From positions 620,001-684,000 of the forward strand of contig NW_027473314.1 of NCBI RefSeq assembly GCF_050947335.1: DNA of 64,000 nt, in the 5' to 3' direction. Shown here piece by piece: positions 33,637 to 50,338 of the stretch. The translations under genes and the position numbers were made by a program. Numbering within the stretch: the first letter of the stretch is position 1; each line of letters opens with the position of its first letter. Under the pieces are notes generated by a model, which did no database searches, was not told where the DNA came from, and saw only the letters and a program-made list of their open reading frames with translations. The DNA is from Megachile rotundata (lineage: Eukaryota > Arthropoda > Insecta > Hymenoptera > Megachilidae).

Positions 33637-34625
33637 CAATAGCAATCATACAATCACAGTCAAACAATCACAATCATAGAATCACAATCATACAATCACA
33701 ATCATACAATCACAATCATACAATCACAATCATACAATCACAATCATACAATCACAATCATACAATCACAATCATACAATCACAATCATACAATCACAAT
33801 CATACAATCACAATCATACAATCACAATCATAAAATCACAATCATACAATAACAATCATACGATCACAATCATACAATCACAATCATACAATCACAATCA
33901 AACAGTCAGAATGATACAATCACGATCATACAATCACGATCATACAATCACGATCATACAATCACGATCATACAATCACGATCATACAATCACAATCATA
34001 CCATCACAGTCATACAATTACAATCATACAATCACAATCATACAATCATAATCACAAAATCACAATCATACAATCACAATCATACAATCACAACCATATA
34101 ATCACAATCATACAATCACAATCATACAATCACAGTCATACAATCACAATCATACAATCACAATCATACAATCACAATCATACAATCACAATCATACAAT
34201 CACAATCGTACAATCACATTCATACAATCACAATCATACAATCACAGTCATACAATCACAATCATACAGTCACAATCATACAATCACTATCATACAATCA
34301 CAATCATTCAATCACAATCATACAATCACAATCATAGAATCACAATCATACAATCACAATCATACAATCACAATCATACAATCACAATCATACAGAAACA
34401 ATCATACAACCTTAATTATACAACCACAATCATACGATCACAATCATACAATCACAATCATACAATCACAATCATACAATCACAATCATACAATCACAAT
34501 CATACAATCACAATCATACAATCATAATCATACAATCACAATCATACAAGGACAATCATACAATCACAATCATGCAGTCACAATCATACAATCGCAATCA
34601 CACAACCACAATCTTACAATCACAA
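33637..34625. repeat. C-D-F-A-B cassette 6
   Basis: C at 33637, F at 33916, B at 34572. Two more consensus units before F than in cassette 5; the F-to-B distance is 656 bp. Confidence 0.87.
33916..33985. repeat. F run, 5 units
   Basis: Five ACAATCACGATCAT units, standard flanks. Confidence 0.95.
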
Positions 34626-35596
34626 TCAAACGATCACAATCATGCGATCACAATCATACCATCACAATCATACAATCACAATCATACAATCACAATCATA
34701 CAATCGCAATCATACAATCACAATCATACAGAAACAATCATACAACCTTAATTATACAACCACAATCATACGATCACAATCATACAATCACAATCATACA
34801 ATCACAATCATACAATCACAATCATACAATCACAATCATACAATCACAATCATACAATCACAATCATACAATCACAATCATACAATCGTAATCAAAGAAT
34901 CACAATCATACGATCACAATCATACAATCGCAATCATACAATCGCAATCATACAATCACAATCATACAGAAACAATCATACAACCTTAATTATACAACCA
35001 CAATCATACGATCACAATCATACAATCACAATCATACAATCACAATCATACAATCACAATCATACAATCACAATCATACAATCACAATCATACAATCACA
35101 ACCATACAATCACAATCATACAATCACAATCATACAATCACAATCATACAATCACAATCATACAATCACAATCATACAATCACAATCATACAATCACAAT
35201 CATACAATCGTAATCATACAATCACAATCAAAGAATCACAATCATACGATCACAATCATACAATCACAATCATACAATCACAATCATACAATCACAATCA
35301 CACAATCACAATCATACAATCGCAATCATACAATCACAATCATACAGAAACAATCATACAACCTTAATTATACAACCACAATCATACGATCACAATCATA
35401 CAATCACAATCATACAATCACAATCATACAATCACAATCATACAATCACAATCATACAATCACAATCATACAATCACAATCATACAATCACAATCATACA
35501 ATCACAATCATACAATCACAATCATACAATCACAATCATACAATCACAATCATACAATCACAATCATACAATCACAATCATACAATCACAATCATA

Positions 35597-36535
35597 CAAT
35601 AGCAATCATACAATCACAGTCAAACAATCACAATCATAGAGTCACAATCATACAATCACAATCATACAATCACAATCATACAATCACAATCATACAATCA
35701 CAATCATAAAATCACAATCATACAATAACAATCATACGATCACAATCATACAATCACAATCATACAATCACAATCAAACAGTCAGAATCATACAATCACA
35801 ATCATACAATCACAATCATACAATCACAATCATACAATCACAATCTCACAATCACAATCATACAGTCACAATCATAGAATCACAATCATAGAATCACAAT
35901 CATACAATGACAATCATACAATCACAATCATAGAATCACAATCATACAATCACAATCATACAATCAAAATCATACAATCACAATCACACAATCACAATCA
36001 TATAATCACAATCATACGATCACAATCATACAATCACAATCATACAATCACAATCATACAATCACAATCATACAATCGCAGTCAAAGAATCACAATCATA
36101 CGATCACCATCATACAATCACAACCATACAATCGCAATCATACAATCGCAATCATACAATCACAATCATACAGAAACAATCATACAACCTTAATTATACA
36201 ACCACAATCATACGATCACAATCATACAATCACAATCATACAATCACAATCATACAATCACAATCATACAACCACAATCATACAATCACAATCATACCAT
36301 CACAATCATACAATCATAATCATACAATCACAATCATACAAAGACAATCATACAATCACTATCATGCAGTCACAATCATACAATCGCAATCACACAACCA
36401 CAATCTTACAATCACAATCATACGATCACAATCATACGATCACAATCATACCATCACAATCATACAATCACAATCATACAATAGCAATCATACAATCACA
36501 GTCAAACAATCACAATCATAGAGTCACAATCATAC
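35597..36535. repeat. Higher-order unit H, partial copy 5
   Basis: C, D, the TAGAATC pair, ATGACAATC, A, E-B (36364) and a second C. Same private ACAAAGAC and CACTATCATGCAG marks as unit H copy 2. After the second C it moves into a different block, with the CTTAATTACAC form of cassette A near 36780. Confidence 0.78.
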
Positions 36536-37010
36536 AATCACAATCATACAATCACAATCATACAATCACAATCATACAATCACAATCATACAATCACAAT
36601 CATACAATCGCAATCATACAATCACAATCAAAGAATCACAATCATACGATCACAATCATACAATCACAATCATACAATCACAATCATACAATCACAATCA
36701 TACAATCACAATCACACAATCACAATCATACAATCGCAATCATACAATCACAATCATACAGAAACAATCATACAACCTTAATTACACAACCACAATCATA
36801 CGATCACAATCATACAATCACAATCATACAATCACAATCATACAATAACAATCATACAATCACAATCATACAATCACAATCATACAATCACAATCATACA
36901 ATCACAATCATACAATCACAATCATACAATCACAATCATACAATCACAATCATACAATCACAATCATACAATCACAATCATACAATCACAATCATACAAT
37001 CACAATCATA

Positions 37011-38242
37011 CAATAGCAATCATACAATCACAGTCAAACAATCACAATCATATAGTCACAATCATACAATCACAATCATACAATCACAATCATACAATCA
37101 CAATCATACAATCACAATCATACGATCACAATCATACAATCACAATCATACAATCACAATCATACAATCACAATCATACAATCACAATCATACAATCACA
37201 ATCATACAATCGCAGTCAAAGAATCACAATCATACGATCACCATCATACAATCACAACCATACAATCGCAATCATACAATCGCAATCATACAATCACAAT
37301 CATACAACCACAATCATACAATCACAATCATACCATCACAATCATACAATCATAATCATACAATAACAATCATACAAGGACAATCATACAATCACAATCA
37401 TGCAGTCACAATCATACAATCGCAATCACAAAACCACAATCTTACAATCACAATCATACGATCACAATCATACGATCACAATCATACCATCACAATCATA
37501 CAATCACAATCATACAATCACAATCATACAATCACAATCATACAATCACAATCATACAATCACAATCTCACAATCACAATCATACAGTCACAATCATACA
37601 ATCACAATCATACAATCACAATTATACAATCACAGTCATACGATCACAATCATACGATCACAATCATACAGTCACAATCATACAATCACAATCATACAAT
37701 CACAATCATACAATAGCAATCATACAATCACAGTCAAACAATCACAATCATAGAATCACAATCATACAATCACAATCATACAATCACAATCATACAATCA
37801 CAATCATACAATCACAATCTCACAATCACAATCATACGATCACAATCATACGATCACAATCATACCATCACAATCATACAATCACAATCATACAATCACA
37901 ATCATACAATCACAATCATACAATCACAATCATGCAGTCACAATCATACAATCGCAATCACACAACCACAATCTTACAATCACAATCATACGATCACAAT
38001 CATACGATCACAATCATACCATCACAATCATATAATCACAATCATACAATCACAATCATACAATCACAATCATACAATCACAATCATACAATCACAATCT
38101 CACAATCACAATCATACAGTCACAATCATACAATCACAATCATACAATCACAATTATACAATCACAGTCATACGATCACAATCATACGATCACAATCATA
38201 CAGTCACAATCATACAATCACAATCATACAATCACAATCATA
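37011..38242. repeat. 1.24-kb tandem duplication, copy a
   Basis: From the C marker at 37011 to the one at 38243. Marks shared only with copy b: CATATAGTCAC after the first C and ATCACAAAACC in the B at 37400. Inside it, two B-to-C blocks repeat with a 532-bp (38-unit) period (B at 37400 and 37932; C at 37711 and 38243). Confidence 0.87.
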
Positions 38243-39488
38243 CAATAGCAATCATACAATCACAGTCAAACAATCACAATCATATAGTCACAATCATACA
38301 ATCACAATCATACAATCACAATCATACAATCACAATCATACGATCACAATCATACAATCACAATCATACAATCACAATCATACAATCACAATCATACAAT
38401 CACAATCATACAATCACAATCATACAATCACAATCATACAATCACAATCATACAATCGCAGTCAAAGAATCACAATCATACGATCACCATCATACAATCA
38501 CAACCATACAATCGCAATCATACAATCGCAATCATACAATCACAATCATACAACCACAATCATACAATCACAATCATACCATCACAATCATACAATCATA
38601 ATCATACAATCACAATCATACAAGGACAATCATACAATCACAATCATGCAGTCACAATCATACAATCGCAATCACAAAACCACAATCTTACAATCACAAT
38701 CATACGATCACAATCATACGATCACAATCATACCATCACAATCATACAATCACAATCATACAATCACAATCATACAATCACAATCATACAATCACAATCA
38801 TACAATCACAATCTCACAATCACAATCATACAGTCACAATCATACAATCACAATCATACAATCACAATTATACAATCACAGTCATACGATCACAATCATA
38901 CGATCACAATCATACAGTCACAATCATACAATCACAATCATACAATCACAATCATACAATAGCAATCATACAATCACAGTCAAACAATCACAATCATAGA
39001 ATCACAATCATACAATCACAATCATACAATCACAATCATACAATCACAATCATACAATCACAATCTCACAATCACAATCATACGATCACAATCATACGAT
39101 CACAATCATACCATCACAATCATACAATCACAATCATACAATCACAATCATACAATCACAATCATACAATCACAATCATGCAGTCACAATCATACAATCG
39201 CAATCACACAACCACAATCTTACAATCACAATCATACGATCACAATCATACGATCACAATCATACCATCACAATCATACAATCACAATCATACAATCACA
39301 ATCATACAATCACAATCATACAATCACAATCATACAATCACAATCTCACAATCACAATCATACAGTCACAATCATACAATCACAATCATACAATCACAAT
39401 TATACAATCACAGTCATACGATCACAATCATACGATCACAATCATACAGTCACAATCATACAATCACAATCATACAATCACAATCATA
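38243..39488. repeat. 1.24-kb tandem duplication, copy b
   Basis: B marks at 38646 and 39178 lie exactly 1246 bp after those of copy a, and C marks at 38957 and 39489 lie 1246 bp after 37711 and 38243. The 532-bp inner period is kept. Confidence 0.87.
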
Positions 39489-39781
39489 CAATAGCAATCA
39501 TACAATCACAGTCAAACAATCACAATCATAGAATCACAATCATACAATCACAATCATACAATCACAATCATACAATCACAATCATACAATCACAATCTCA
39601 CAATCACAATCATACAGTCACAATCATAGAATCACAATCATAGAATCACAATCATACAATGACAATCATACAATCACAATCATATAATCACAATCATACA
39701 ATCACAATCATAAAATCACAATCATACAATCACAATCATACAATCACAATCATAGAATCACAATCATACAATCACAATCAT

Positions 39782-40117
39782 ACAATCATAATCATACAAT
39801 CACAATCATACAAGGACAATCATACAATCACAATCATGCAGTCACAATCATACAATCGCAATCACACAACCACAATCATACAATCACAGTCATACAATCA
39901 CAATCATACAATCACAATCATACAATCACAATCATACAATCACAATCATACAATCATAATCATACAATCACAATCATACAAGGACAATCATACAATCACA
40001 ATCATGCAGTCACAATCATACAATCGCAATCACACAACCACAATCATACAATCACAGTCATACAATCACAATCATACAATCACAATCATACAATCACAAT
40101 CATACAATCACAATCAT
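39782..40117. repeat. 168-bp E-B doublet
   Basis: B marks at 39836 and 40004. Preceded by ATGACAATC, CATATAATC and CATAAAATC as at 2293-2410, so the segment is related to the 2.3-2.8 kb region about 37 kb upstream. Confidence 0.85.
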
Positions 40118-41251
40118 ACAATCACAATCACACAATCACAGTCATACAATCACAATCATACAATCACAGTCATACAGTCACAATCATACAGTCACAATCA
40201 TACAATCACAATCATACAATCACAATCATAGAATTACAATCATACAATCACAATCATACAATCACAATCATACAATCACAATCATACAATCACAATCATA
40301 CAATCACAATCATACAATCACAATCATACAATCACAATCATACAATCACAATCATACAATCACAATCATACAATCACAATCATACAATCACAATCATACA
40401 ATCACAATCATACATTCACAATCATACAATCGCAATCAAAGAATCACAATCATACGATCACAATCATACAATCGCAATCATACAATCGCAATCATACAAT
40501 CACAATCATACAGAAACAATCATACAACCTTAATTATACAACCACAATCATACGATCACAATCATACAATCACAATCATACAATCACAATCATACAATCA
40601 CAATCATACAATCACAATCATACAATCACAATCATACAATCACAATCATACAATCACAATCATACAATCACAATCATACAATCACAATCATACAATCACA
40701 ATCATACAATCACAATCATACAATCACAATCATACAATTACAATCATACAATCACAATCATACAATCACAATCATACAATCGCAATCAAAGAATCACAAT
40801 CATACAATCACAATCATACAATCGCAATCATACAATCACAATCATACAGAAACAATCATACAACCTTAATTATACAACCACAATCATACGATCACAATCA
40901 TACAATCACAATCATACAATCACAATCATACAATCACAATCATACAATCACAATCATACAATCACAATCATACAATCACAATTATACAATCACAATCATA
41001 CAATCACAATCATACAATCACAGTCATACAATCACAATCATACAATCACAGTCATACAATCACAATCATACAGTCACAATCATACAATCACAATCATACA
41101 ATCACAATCATACAATCACAATCATACAATCACAATCATAGAATCACAATCATACAATCACAATCATACAATCACAATCATACAATCACAATCATACAAT
41201 CACAATCATACAATCACAATCATACAATCACAATCATACAATCACAATCAT

Positions 41252-41531
41252 ACAATCGCAATCAAAGAATCACAATCATACGATCACAATCATACAATCA
41301 CAATCATACAATCACAATCATACAATCGCAATCATACAATCACAATCAAAGAATCACAATCATACGATCACAATCATACAATCACAATCATACAATCGCA
41401 ATCAAAGAATCACAATCATACGATCACAATCATACAATCACAATCATACAATCACAATCATACAATCGCAATCATACAATCACAATCAAAGAATCACAAT
41501 CATACGATCACAATCATACAATCACAATCAT
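41252..41531. repeat. 140-bp tandem duplication
   Basis: Two 10-unit copies, 41252-41391 and 41392-41531. Each has ATCGCAATCAAAGAATC, ACGATC, ATCGCAATCAT, then AATCAAAGAATC and ACGATC again. Confidence 0.88.
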
Positions 41532-43827
41532 ACAATCACAATCATACAATCACAATCATACTATCACAATCATACAATCGCAATCATACAATCACAATCA
41601 TACAGAAACAATCATACAACCTTAATTATACAACCACAATCATACGATCACAATCATACAATCACAATCATACAATCACAATCGTACAATCACAATTATA
41701 CAATCACAATCATACAATCACAATCATACAATCACAATCATACAATCACAATCATACAATCATAATCATACAATCACAATCATACAAGGACAATCATACA
41801 TTCACAATCATGCAGTCACAATCATACAATCGCAATCACACAACCACAATCATACAATCACAGTCATACAATCACAATCATACAATCACAATCATACAAT
41901 CACAATCATACAATCACAATCATACAATCACAATCATACAATCACAATCATACAATCACCATCATACAATCACAATCATACAATCACAATCATACAATCA
42001 CAATCATACAATCACAATCATACAATCACAATTATACAATCACAGTCATACGATCACAATCATACGATCACAATCATACAATCACAATCATACAATCACA
42101 ATCATACAATCACAATCATACAATAGCAATCATACAATCACAGTCAAACAATCGCAATCATAGAGTCACAATCATACAATCACAATCATACAATCACAAT
42201 CATACAATCACAATCATAAAATCACAATCATACAATAACAATCATACGATCACAATCATACAATCACAATCATACAATCACAATCATACAATCATAATCA
42301 TACAATCACAATCATACAAGGACAATCATACATTCACAATCATGCAGTCACAATCATACAATCGCAATCACACAACCACAATCATACAATCAGAGTCATA
42401 CAATCACAATCATACAATCACAATCATACAATGACAATCATACAATCACAATCATACAATCACAATCATACAATCACAATCATACAATCACCATCATACA
42501 ATCACAATCATACAATCACAATCATACAATCACAATCATACAATCACAATCATACAATCACAATCATACAATCACAATCATACAATCACAATTATACAAT
42601 CACAGTCATACGATCACAATCATACGATCACAATCATACAATCACAATCATAGAATCACAATCATACAATCACAATCATACAATCACAATCATACAATCA
42701 CAATCATACAATCACAATCATACAATCGCAATCTCACAATCACAATCATACAGTCACAATCATAGAATCACAATCATAGAATCACAATCATACAATGACA
42801 ATCATACAATCACAATCATATAATCACAATCATACAATCACAATCATAAAATCACAATCATACAATCACAATCATACAATCACAATCATAGAATCACAAT
42901 CATACAATCACAATCATACAATCACAATCATACAATCACAATCATACAATCACAATCATACAATCACAATCATACAATCGCAATCAAAGAATCACAATCA
43001 TACGATCACAATCATACAATCACAATCATACAATCACAATCATACAATCGCAATCATACAATCACAATCAAAGAATCACAATCATACGATCACAATCATA
43101 CAATCATAATCATACAATCACAATCATACAATCACAATCATACAATCACAATCATACAATCGCAATCATACAATCACAATCATACAGAAACAATCATACA
43201 ACCTTAATTATACAACCACAATCATACGATCACAATCATACAATCACAATCATACAATCACAATCATACAATCACAATCATACAATCACAATCATACAAT
43301 CACAATCATACAATCACAATCATACAATCACAATCATACAATCACAATCATACAATCACAATCATACAATCATAATCATACAATCACAATCATACAAGGA
43401 TAATCATACATTCACAATCATGCAGTCACAATCATACAATCGCAATCACACAACCACAATCATACAATCAGAGTCATACAATCACAATCATACAATCACA
43501 ATCATACAATCACAATCATACAATCGCAGTCAAAGAATCACAATCATACGATCACCATCATACAATCACAACCATACAATCGCAATCATACAATCGCAAT
43601 CATACAATCACAATCATACAGAAACAATCATACAACCTTAATTATGCAACCACAATCATACGATCACAATCATACAATCACAATCATACAATCACAATCA
43701 TACAATCACAATCATACAACAACAATCATACAATCACAATCATACCATCACAATCATACAATCATAATCATACAATCACAATCATACAATCACAATCATA
43801 GAATCACAATCATACAATCACAATCAT

Positions 43828-44163
43828 ACAATCATAATCATACAATCACAATCATACAAGGACAATCATACAATCACAATCATGCAGTCACAATCATACA
43901 ATCGCAATCACACAACCACAATCATACAATCACAGTCATACAATCACAATCATACAATCACAATCATACAATCACAATCATACAATCACAATCATACAAT
44001 CATAATCATACAATCACAATCATACAAGGACAATCATACAATCACAATCATGCAGTCACAATCATACAATCGCAATCACACAACCACAATCATACAATCA
44101 CAGTCATACAATCACAATCATACAATCACAATCATACAATCACAATCATACAATCACAATCAT
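43828..44163. repeat. 168-bp E-B doublet
   Basis: B marks at 43882 and 44050, standard E-B order, followed by consensus units. Confidence 0.85.
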
Positions 44164-44233
44164 ACAATCACAATCATACAATCACAGTCATACAATCACA
44201 ATCATACAATCACAATCATACAATCACAATCAT

Positions 44234-44373
44234 ACAATCGCAATCAAAGAATCCCAATCATACGATCACAATCAAACGATCACAATCATACAATCACAAT
44301 CATACAATCGCAATCAAAGAATCCCAATCATACGATCACAATCAAACGATCACAATCATACAACCACAATCAT
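44234..44373. repeat. 70-bp tandem duplication
   Basis: Two 5-unit copies, 44234-44303 and 44304-44373. Both carry the private AGAATCCCAATCAT and AATCAAACGATC changes; the last unit of the second copy reads ACAACCAC instead of ACAATCAC. Confidence 0.88.
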
Positions 44374-46236
44374 AAAATCACAATCATACCATCACAATCA
44401 TACAATCATAATCATACAATCACAATCATACAATCACAATCATAGAATCACAATCATACAATCACAATCATACAATCATAATCATACAATCACAATCATA
44501 CAAGGACAATCATACAATCACAATCATGCAGTCACAATCATACAATCGCAATCACACAACCACAATCATACAATCACAGTCATACAATCACAATCATACA
44601 ATCACAGTCATACAGTCACAATCATACAGTCACAATCATACAATCACAATCATACAATCACAATCATAGAATCACAATCATACAATCACAATCATACAAT
44701 CACAATCATACAATCACAATCATACAATCACAATCATACAATCACAATCATACAATCACAATCATACAATCACAATCATACAATCGCAATCAAAGAATCA
44801 CAATCATACGATCACAATCATACAATCACAATCATACAATCACAATCATACAATCGCAATCATACAATCACAATCAAAGAATCACAATCATACGATCACA
44901 ATCATACAATCACAATCATACAATCACAATCATACAATCACAATCATACAATCACAATCATACAATCGCAATCATACAATCACAATCATACAGAAACAAT
45001 CATACAACCTTAATTATACAACCACAATCATACGATCACAATCATACAATCACAATCATACAATCACAATCATACAATCACAATCATACAATCACAATCA
45101 TACAATCACAATCATACAATCACAATCATACAACCACAATCATACAATCATAATCATACAATCACAATCATACAAGGACAATCATACAATCACAATCATG
45201 CAGTCACAATCATACAATCGCAATCACACAACCACAATCATACAATCACAGTCATACAATCACAATCATACAATCACAGTCATACAGTCACAATCATACA
45301 GTCACAATCATACAATCACAATCATACAATCACAATCATAGAATCACAATCATACAATCACAATCATACAATCACAATCATACAATCACAATCATACAAT
45401 CACAATCATACAATCACAATCATACAATCACAATCATACAATCACAATCATACAATCGCAATCAAAGAATCACAATCATACGATCACAATCATACAATCA
45501 CAATCATACAATCACAATCATACAATCGCAATCATACAATCACAATCAAAGAATCACAATCATACGATCACAATCATACAATCACAATCATACAATCACA
45601 ATCATACAATCACAATCATACAATCACAATCATACAATCGCAATCATACAATCACAATCATACAGAAACAATCATACAACCTTAATTATACAACCACAAT
45701 CATACGATCACAATCATACAATCACAATCATACAATCACAATCATACAATCACAATCATACAATCACAATCATACAATCACAATCATACAATCACAATCA
45801 TACAACCACAATCATACAATCATAATCATACAATCACAATCATACAAGGACAATCATACATTCACAATCATGCAGTCACAATCATACAATCGCAATCACA
45901 CAACCACAATCATACAATCAGAGTCATACAATCACAATCATACAATCACAATCATACAATCACAATCATACAATCACAATCATACAATCACAATCATACA
46001 ATCACAATCATACAATCACAATCATACAATCACAATCATACAATCACCATCATACAATCACAATCATACAATCACAATCATACAATCACAATCATACAAT
46101 CACAATCATACAATCACAATTATACAATCACAGTCATACGATCACAATCATACGATCACAATCATACAATCACAATCATACAATCACAATCATACAATCA
46201 CAATCATACAATCACAATCATACAATCACAATCATA

Positions 46237-47608
46237 CAATAGCAATCATACAATCACAGTCAAACAATCACAATCATAGAGTCACAATCATACAATCACA
46301 ATCATACAATCACAATCATACAATCACAATCATAAAATAACAATCATACAATAACAATCATACGATCACAATCATACAATCACAATCATACAATCACAAT
46401 CAAACAGTCAGAATCATACAATCACAATCATACAATCACAATCATACAATCACAATCATACAATCACAATCATACAATCACAATCTCACAATCACAATCA
46501 TACAGTCACAATCATAGAATCACAATCATAGAATCACAATCATACAATGACAATCATACAATCACAATCATAGAATCACAATCATACAATCACAATCATA
46601 CAATCAAAATCATACAATCACAATCACACAATCACAATCATATAATCACAATCATACGATCACAATCATATAATCACAATCATGCAATCACAATCATACA
46701 ATCACAATCATACAATCACAATCATACAATCACAATCATACAATCGCAGTCAAAGAATCACAATCATACAATCACCATCATACAATCACAACCATACAAT
46801 CGCAATCATACAATCGCAATCATACAATCACAATCATACAGAAACAATCATACAACCTTAATTATACAACCACAATCATACGATCACAATCATACAATCA
46901 CAATCATACAATCACAATCATACAATCACAATCATACAACCACAATCATACAATCACAATCATACCATCACAATCATACAATCATAATCATACAATCACA
47001 ATCATACAAGGACAATCATACAATCACAATCATGCAGTCACAATCATACAATCGCAATCACACAACCACAATCTTACAATCACAATCATACGATCACAAT
47101 CATACGATCACAATCATACCATCACAATCATACAATCACAATCATACAATCACAATCATACAATCACAATCATACAATCACAACCATACAATCACAATCT
47201 CACAATCACAATCATACAGTCACAATCATACAATCACAATCATACAATCACAATTATACAATCACAGTCATACGATCACAATCATACAGTCACAATCATT
47301 CAATCACAATCATACAATCACAATCATACAATAGCAATCATACAATCACAGTCAAACAATCACAATCATAGAATCACAATCATACAATCACAATCATACA
47401 ATCACAATCATACAATCACAATCATACAATCGCAATCCCACAATCACAATCATACAGTCACAATCATAGAATCACAATCATAGAATCACAATCATACAAT
47501 GACAATCATACAATCACAATCATATAATCACAATCATACAATCACAATCATAAAATCACAATCATACAATCAGAATCATACAATCACAATCATAGAATCA
47601 CAATCATA
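46237..47608. repeat. 1.37-kb tandem triplication, copy 1
   Basis: C marker at 46237 (TAGAGTC form), D with the private AAAATAAC change at 46331, CTCACAATC, the TAGAATC pair, ATGACAATC, A, E-B (47032), ATCGCAATCCCACAATC and a second ATGACAATC. Length 1,372 bp (98 units). Confidence 0.9.
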
Positions 47609-48980
47609 CAATAGCAATCATACAATCACAGTCAAACAATCACAATCATAAAGTCACAATCATACAATCACAATCATACAATCACAATCATACAATCACA
47701 ATCATAAAATAACAATCATACAATAACAATCATACGATCACAATCATACAATCACAATCATACAATCACAATCAAACAGTCAGAATCATACAATCACAAT
47801 CATACAATCACAATCATACAATCACAATCATACAATCACAATCATACAATCACAATCTCACAATCACAATCTTACAGTCACAATCATAGAATCACAATCA
47901 TAGAATCACAATCATACAATGACAATCATACAATCACAATCATAGAATCACAATCATACAATCACAATCATACAATCAAAATCATACAATCACAATCACA
48001 CAATCACAATCATATAATCACAATCATACGATCACAATCATATAATCACAATCATGCAATCACAATCATACAATCACAATCATACAATCACAATCATACA
48101 ATCACAATCATACAATCGCAGTCAAAGAATCACAATCATACAATCACCATCATACAATCACAACCATACAATCGCAATCATACAATCGCAATCATACAAT
48201 CACAATCATACAGAAACAATCATACAACCTTAATTATACAACCACAATCATACGATCACAATCATACAATCACAATCATACAATCACAATCATACAATCA
48301 CAATCATACAACCACAATCATACAATCACAATCATACCATCACAATCATACAATCATAATCATACAATCACAATCATACAAGGACAATCATACAATCACA
48401 ATCATGCAGTCACAATCATACAATCGCAATCACACAACCACAATCTTACAATCACAATCATACGATCACAATCATACGATCACAATCATACCATCACAAT
48501 CATACAATCACAATCATACAATCACAATCATACAATCACAATCATACAATCACAACCATACAATCACAATCTCACAATCACAATCATACAGTCACAATCA
48601 TACAATCACAATCATACAATCACAATTATACAATCACAGTCATACGATCACAATCATACAGTCACAATCATTCAATCACAATCATACAATCACAATCATA
48701 CAATAGCAATCATACAATCACAGTCAAACAATCACAATCATAGAATCACAATCATACAATCACAATCATACAATCACAATCATACAATCACAATCATACA
48801 ATCGCAATCCCACAATCACAATCATACAGTCACAATCATAGAATCACAATCATAGAATCACAATCATACAATGACAATCATACAATCACAATCATATAAT
48901 CACAATCATACAATCACAATCATAAAATCACAATCATACAATCAGAATCATACAATCACAATCATAGAATCACAATCATA
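47609..48980. repeat. 1.37-kb tandem triplication, copy 2
   Basis: Length 1,372 bp; B at 48404. The C marker reads TAAAGTC instead of TAGAGTC, and one unit has CTTACAGTC near 47872 where copies 1 and 3 have CATACAGTC. Confidence 0.9.
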
Positions 48981-50338
48981 CAATAGCAATCATACAATCA
49001 CAGTCAAACAATCACAATCATAAAGTCACAATCATACAATCACAATCATACAATCACAATCATAAAATAACAATCATACAATAACAATCATACGATCACA
49101 ATCATACAATCACAATCATACAATCACAATCAAACAGTCAGAATCATACAATCACAATCATACAATCACAATCATACAATCACAATCATACAATCACAAT
49201 CATACAATCACAATCTCACAATCACAATCATACAGTCACAATCATAGAATCACAATCATAGAATCACAATCATACAATGACAATCATACAATCACAATCA
49301 TAGAATCACAATCATACAATCACAATCATACAATCAAAATCATACAATCACAATCACACAATCACAATCATATAATCACAATCATACGATCACAATCATA
49401 TAATCACAATCATGCAATCACAATCATACAATCACAATCATACAATCACAATCATACAATCACAATCATACAATCGCAGTCAAAGAATCACAATCATACA
49501 ATCACCATCATACAATCACAACCATACAATCGCAATCATACAATCGCAATCATACAATCACAATCATACAGAAACAATCATACAACCTTAATTATACAAC
49601 CACAATCATACGATCACAATCATACAATCACAATCATACAATCACAATCATACAATCACAATCATACAACCACAATCATACAATCACAATCATACCATCA
49701 CAATCATACAATCATAATCATACAATCACAATCATACAAGGACAATCATACAATCACAATCATGCAGTCACAATCATACAATCGCAATCACACAACCACA
49801 ATCTTACAATCACAATCATACGATCACAATCATACGATCACAATCATACCATCACAATCATACAATCACAATCATACAATCACAATCATACAATCACAAT
49901 CATACAATCACAACCATACAATCACAATCTCACAATCACAATCATACAGTCACAATCATACAATCACAATCATACAATCACAATTATACAATCACAGTCA
50001 TACGATCACAATCATACAGTCACAATCATTCAATCACAATCATACAATCACAATCATACAATAGCAATCATACAATCACAGTCAAACAATCACAATCATA
50101 GAATCACAATCATACAATCACAATCATACAATCACAATCATACAATCACAATCATACAATCGCAATCCCACAATCACAATCATACAGTCACAATCATAGA
50201 ATCACAATCATAGAATCACAATCATACAATGACAATCATACAATCACAATCATATAATCACAATCATACAATCACAATCATAAAATCACAATCATACAAT
50301 CAGAATCATACAATCACAATCATAGAATCACAATCATA
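48981..50338. repeat. 1.36-kb tandem triplication, copy 3
   Basis: Length 1,358 bp, one unit shorter, the loss lying between C and D. B at 49762. It shares TAAAGTC with copy 2, so copies 2 and 3 are the closest pair. The match stops near 50342, where copies 1 and 2 run into a new C marker and this one stays consensus. Confidence 0.88.

Larger units (their letters stand above)
32811..35596. repeat. Higher-order unit H, copy 4 (2.79 kb)
   Basis: Aligns with copy 3 at an offset of 2786 bp from the F cassette onward (34642 against 31856). Its left part is shorter: the first E-B block is missing, and the CATATAATC unit reads CATACGATC near 33215. Confidence 0.8.
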
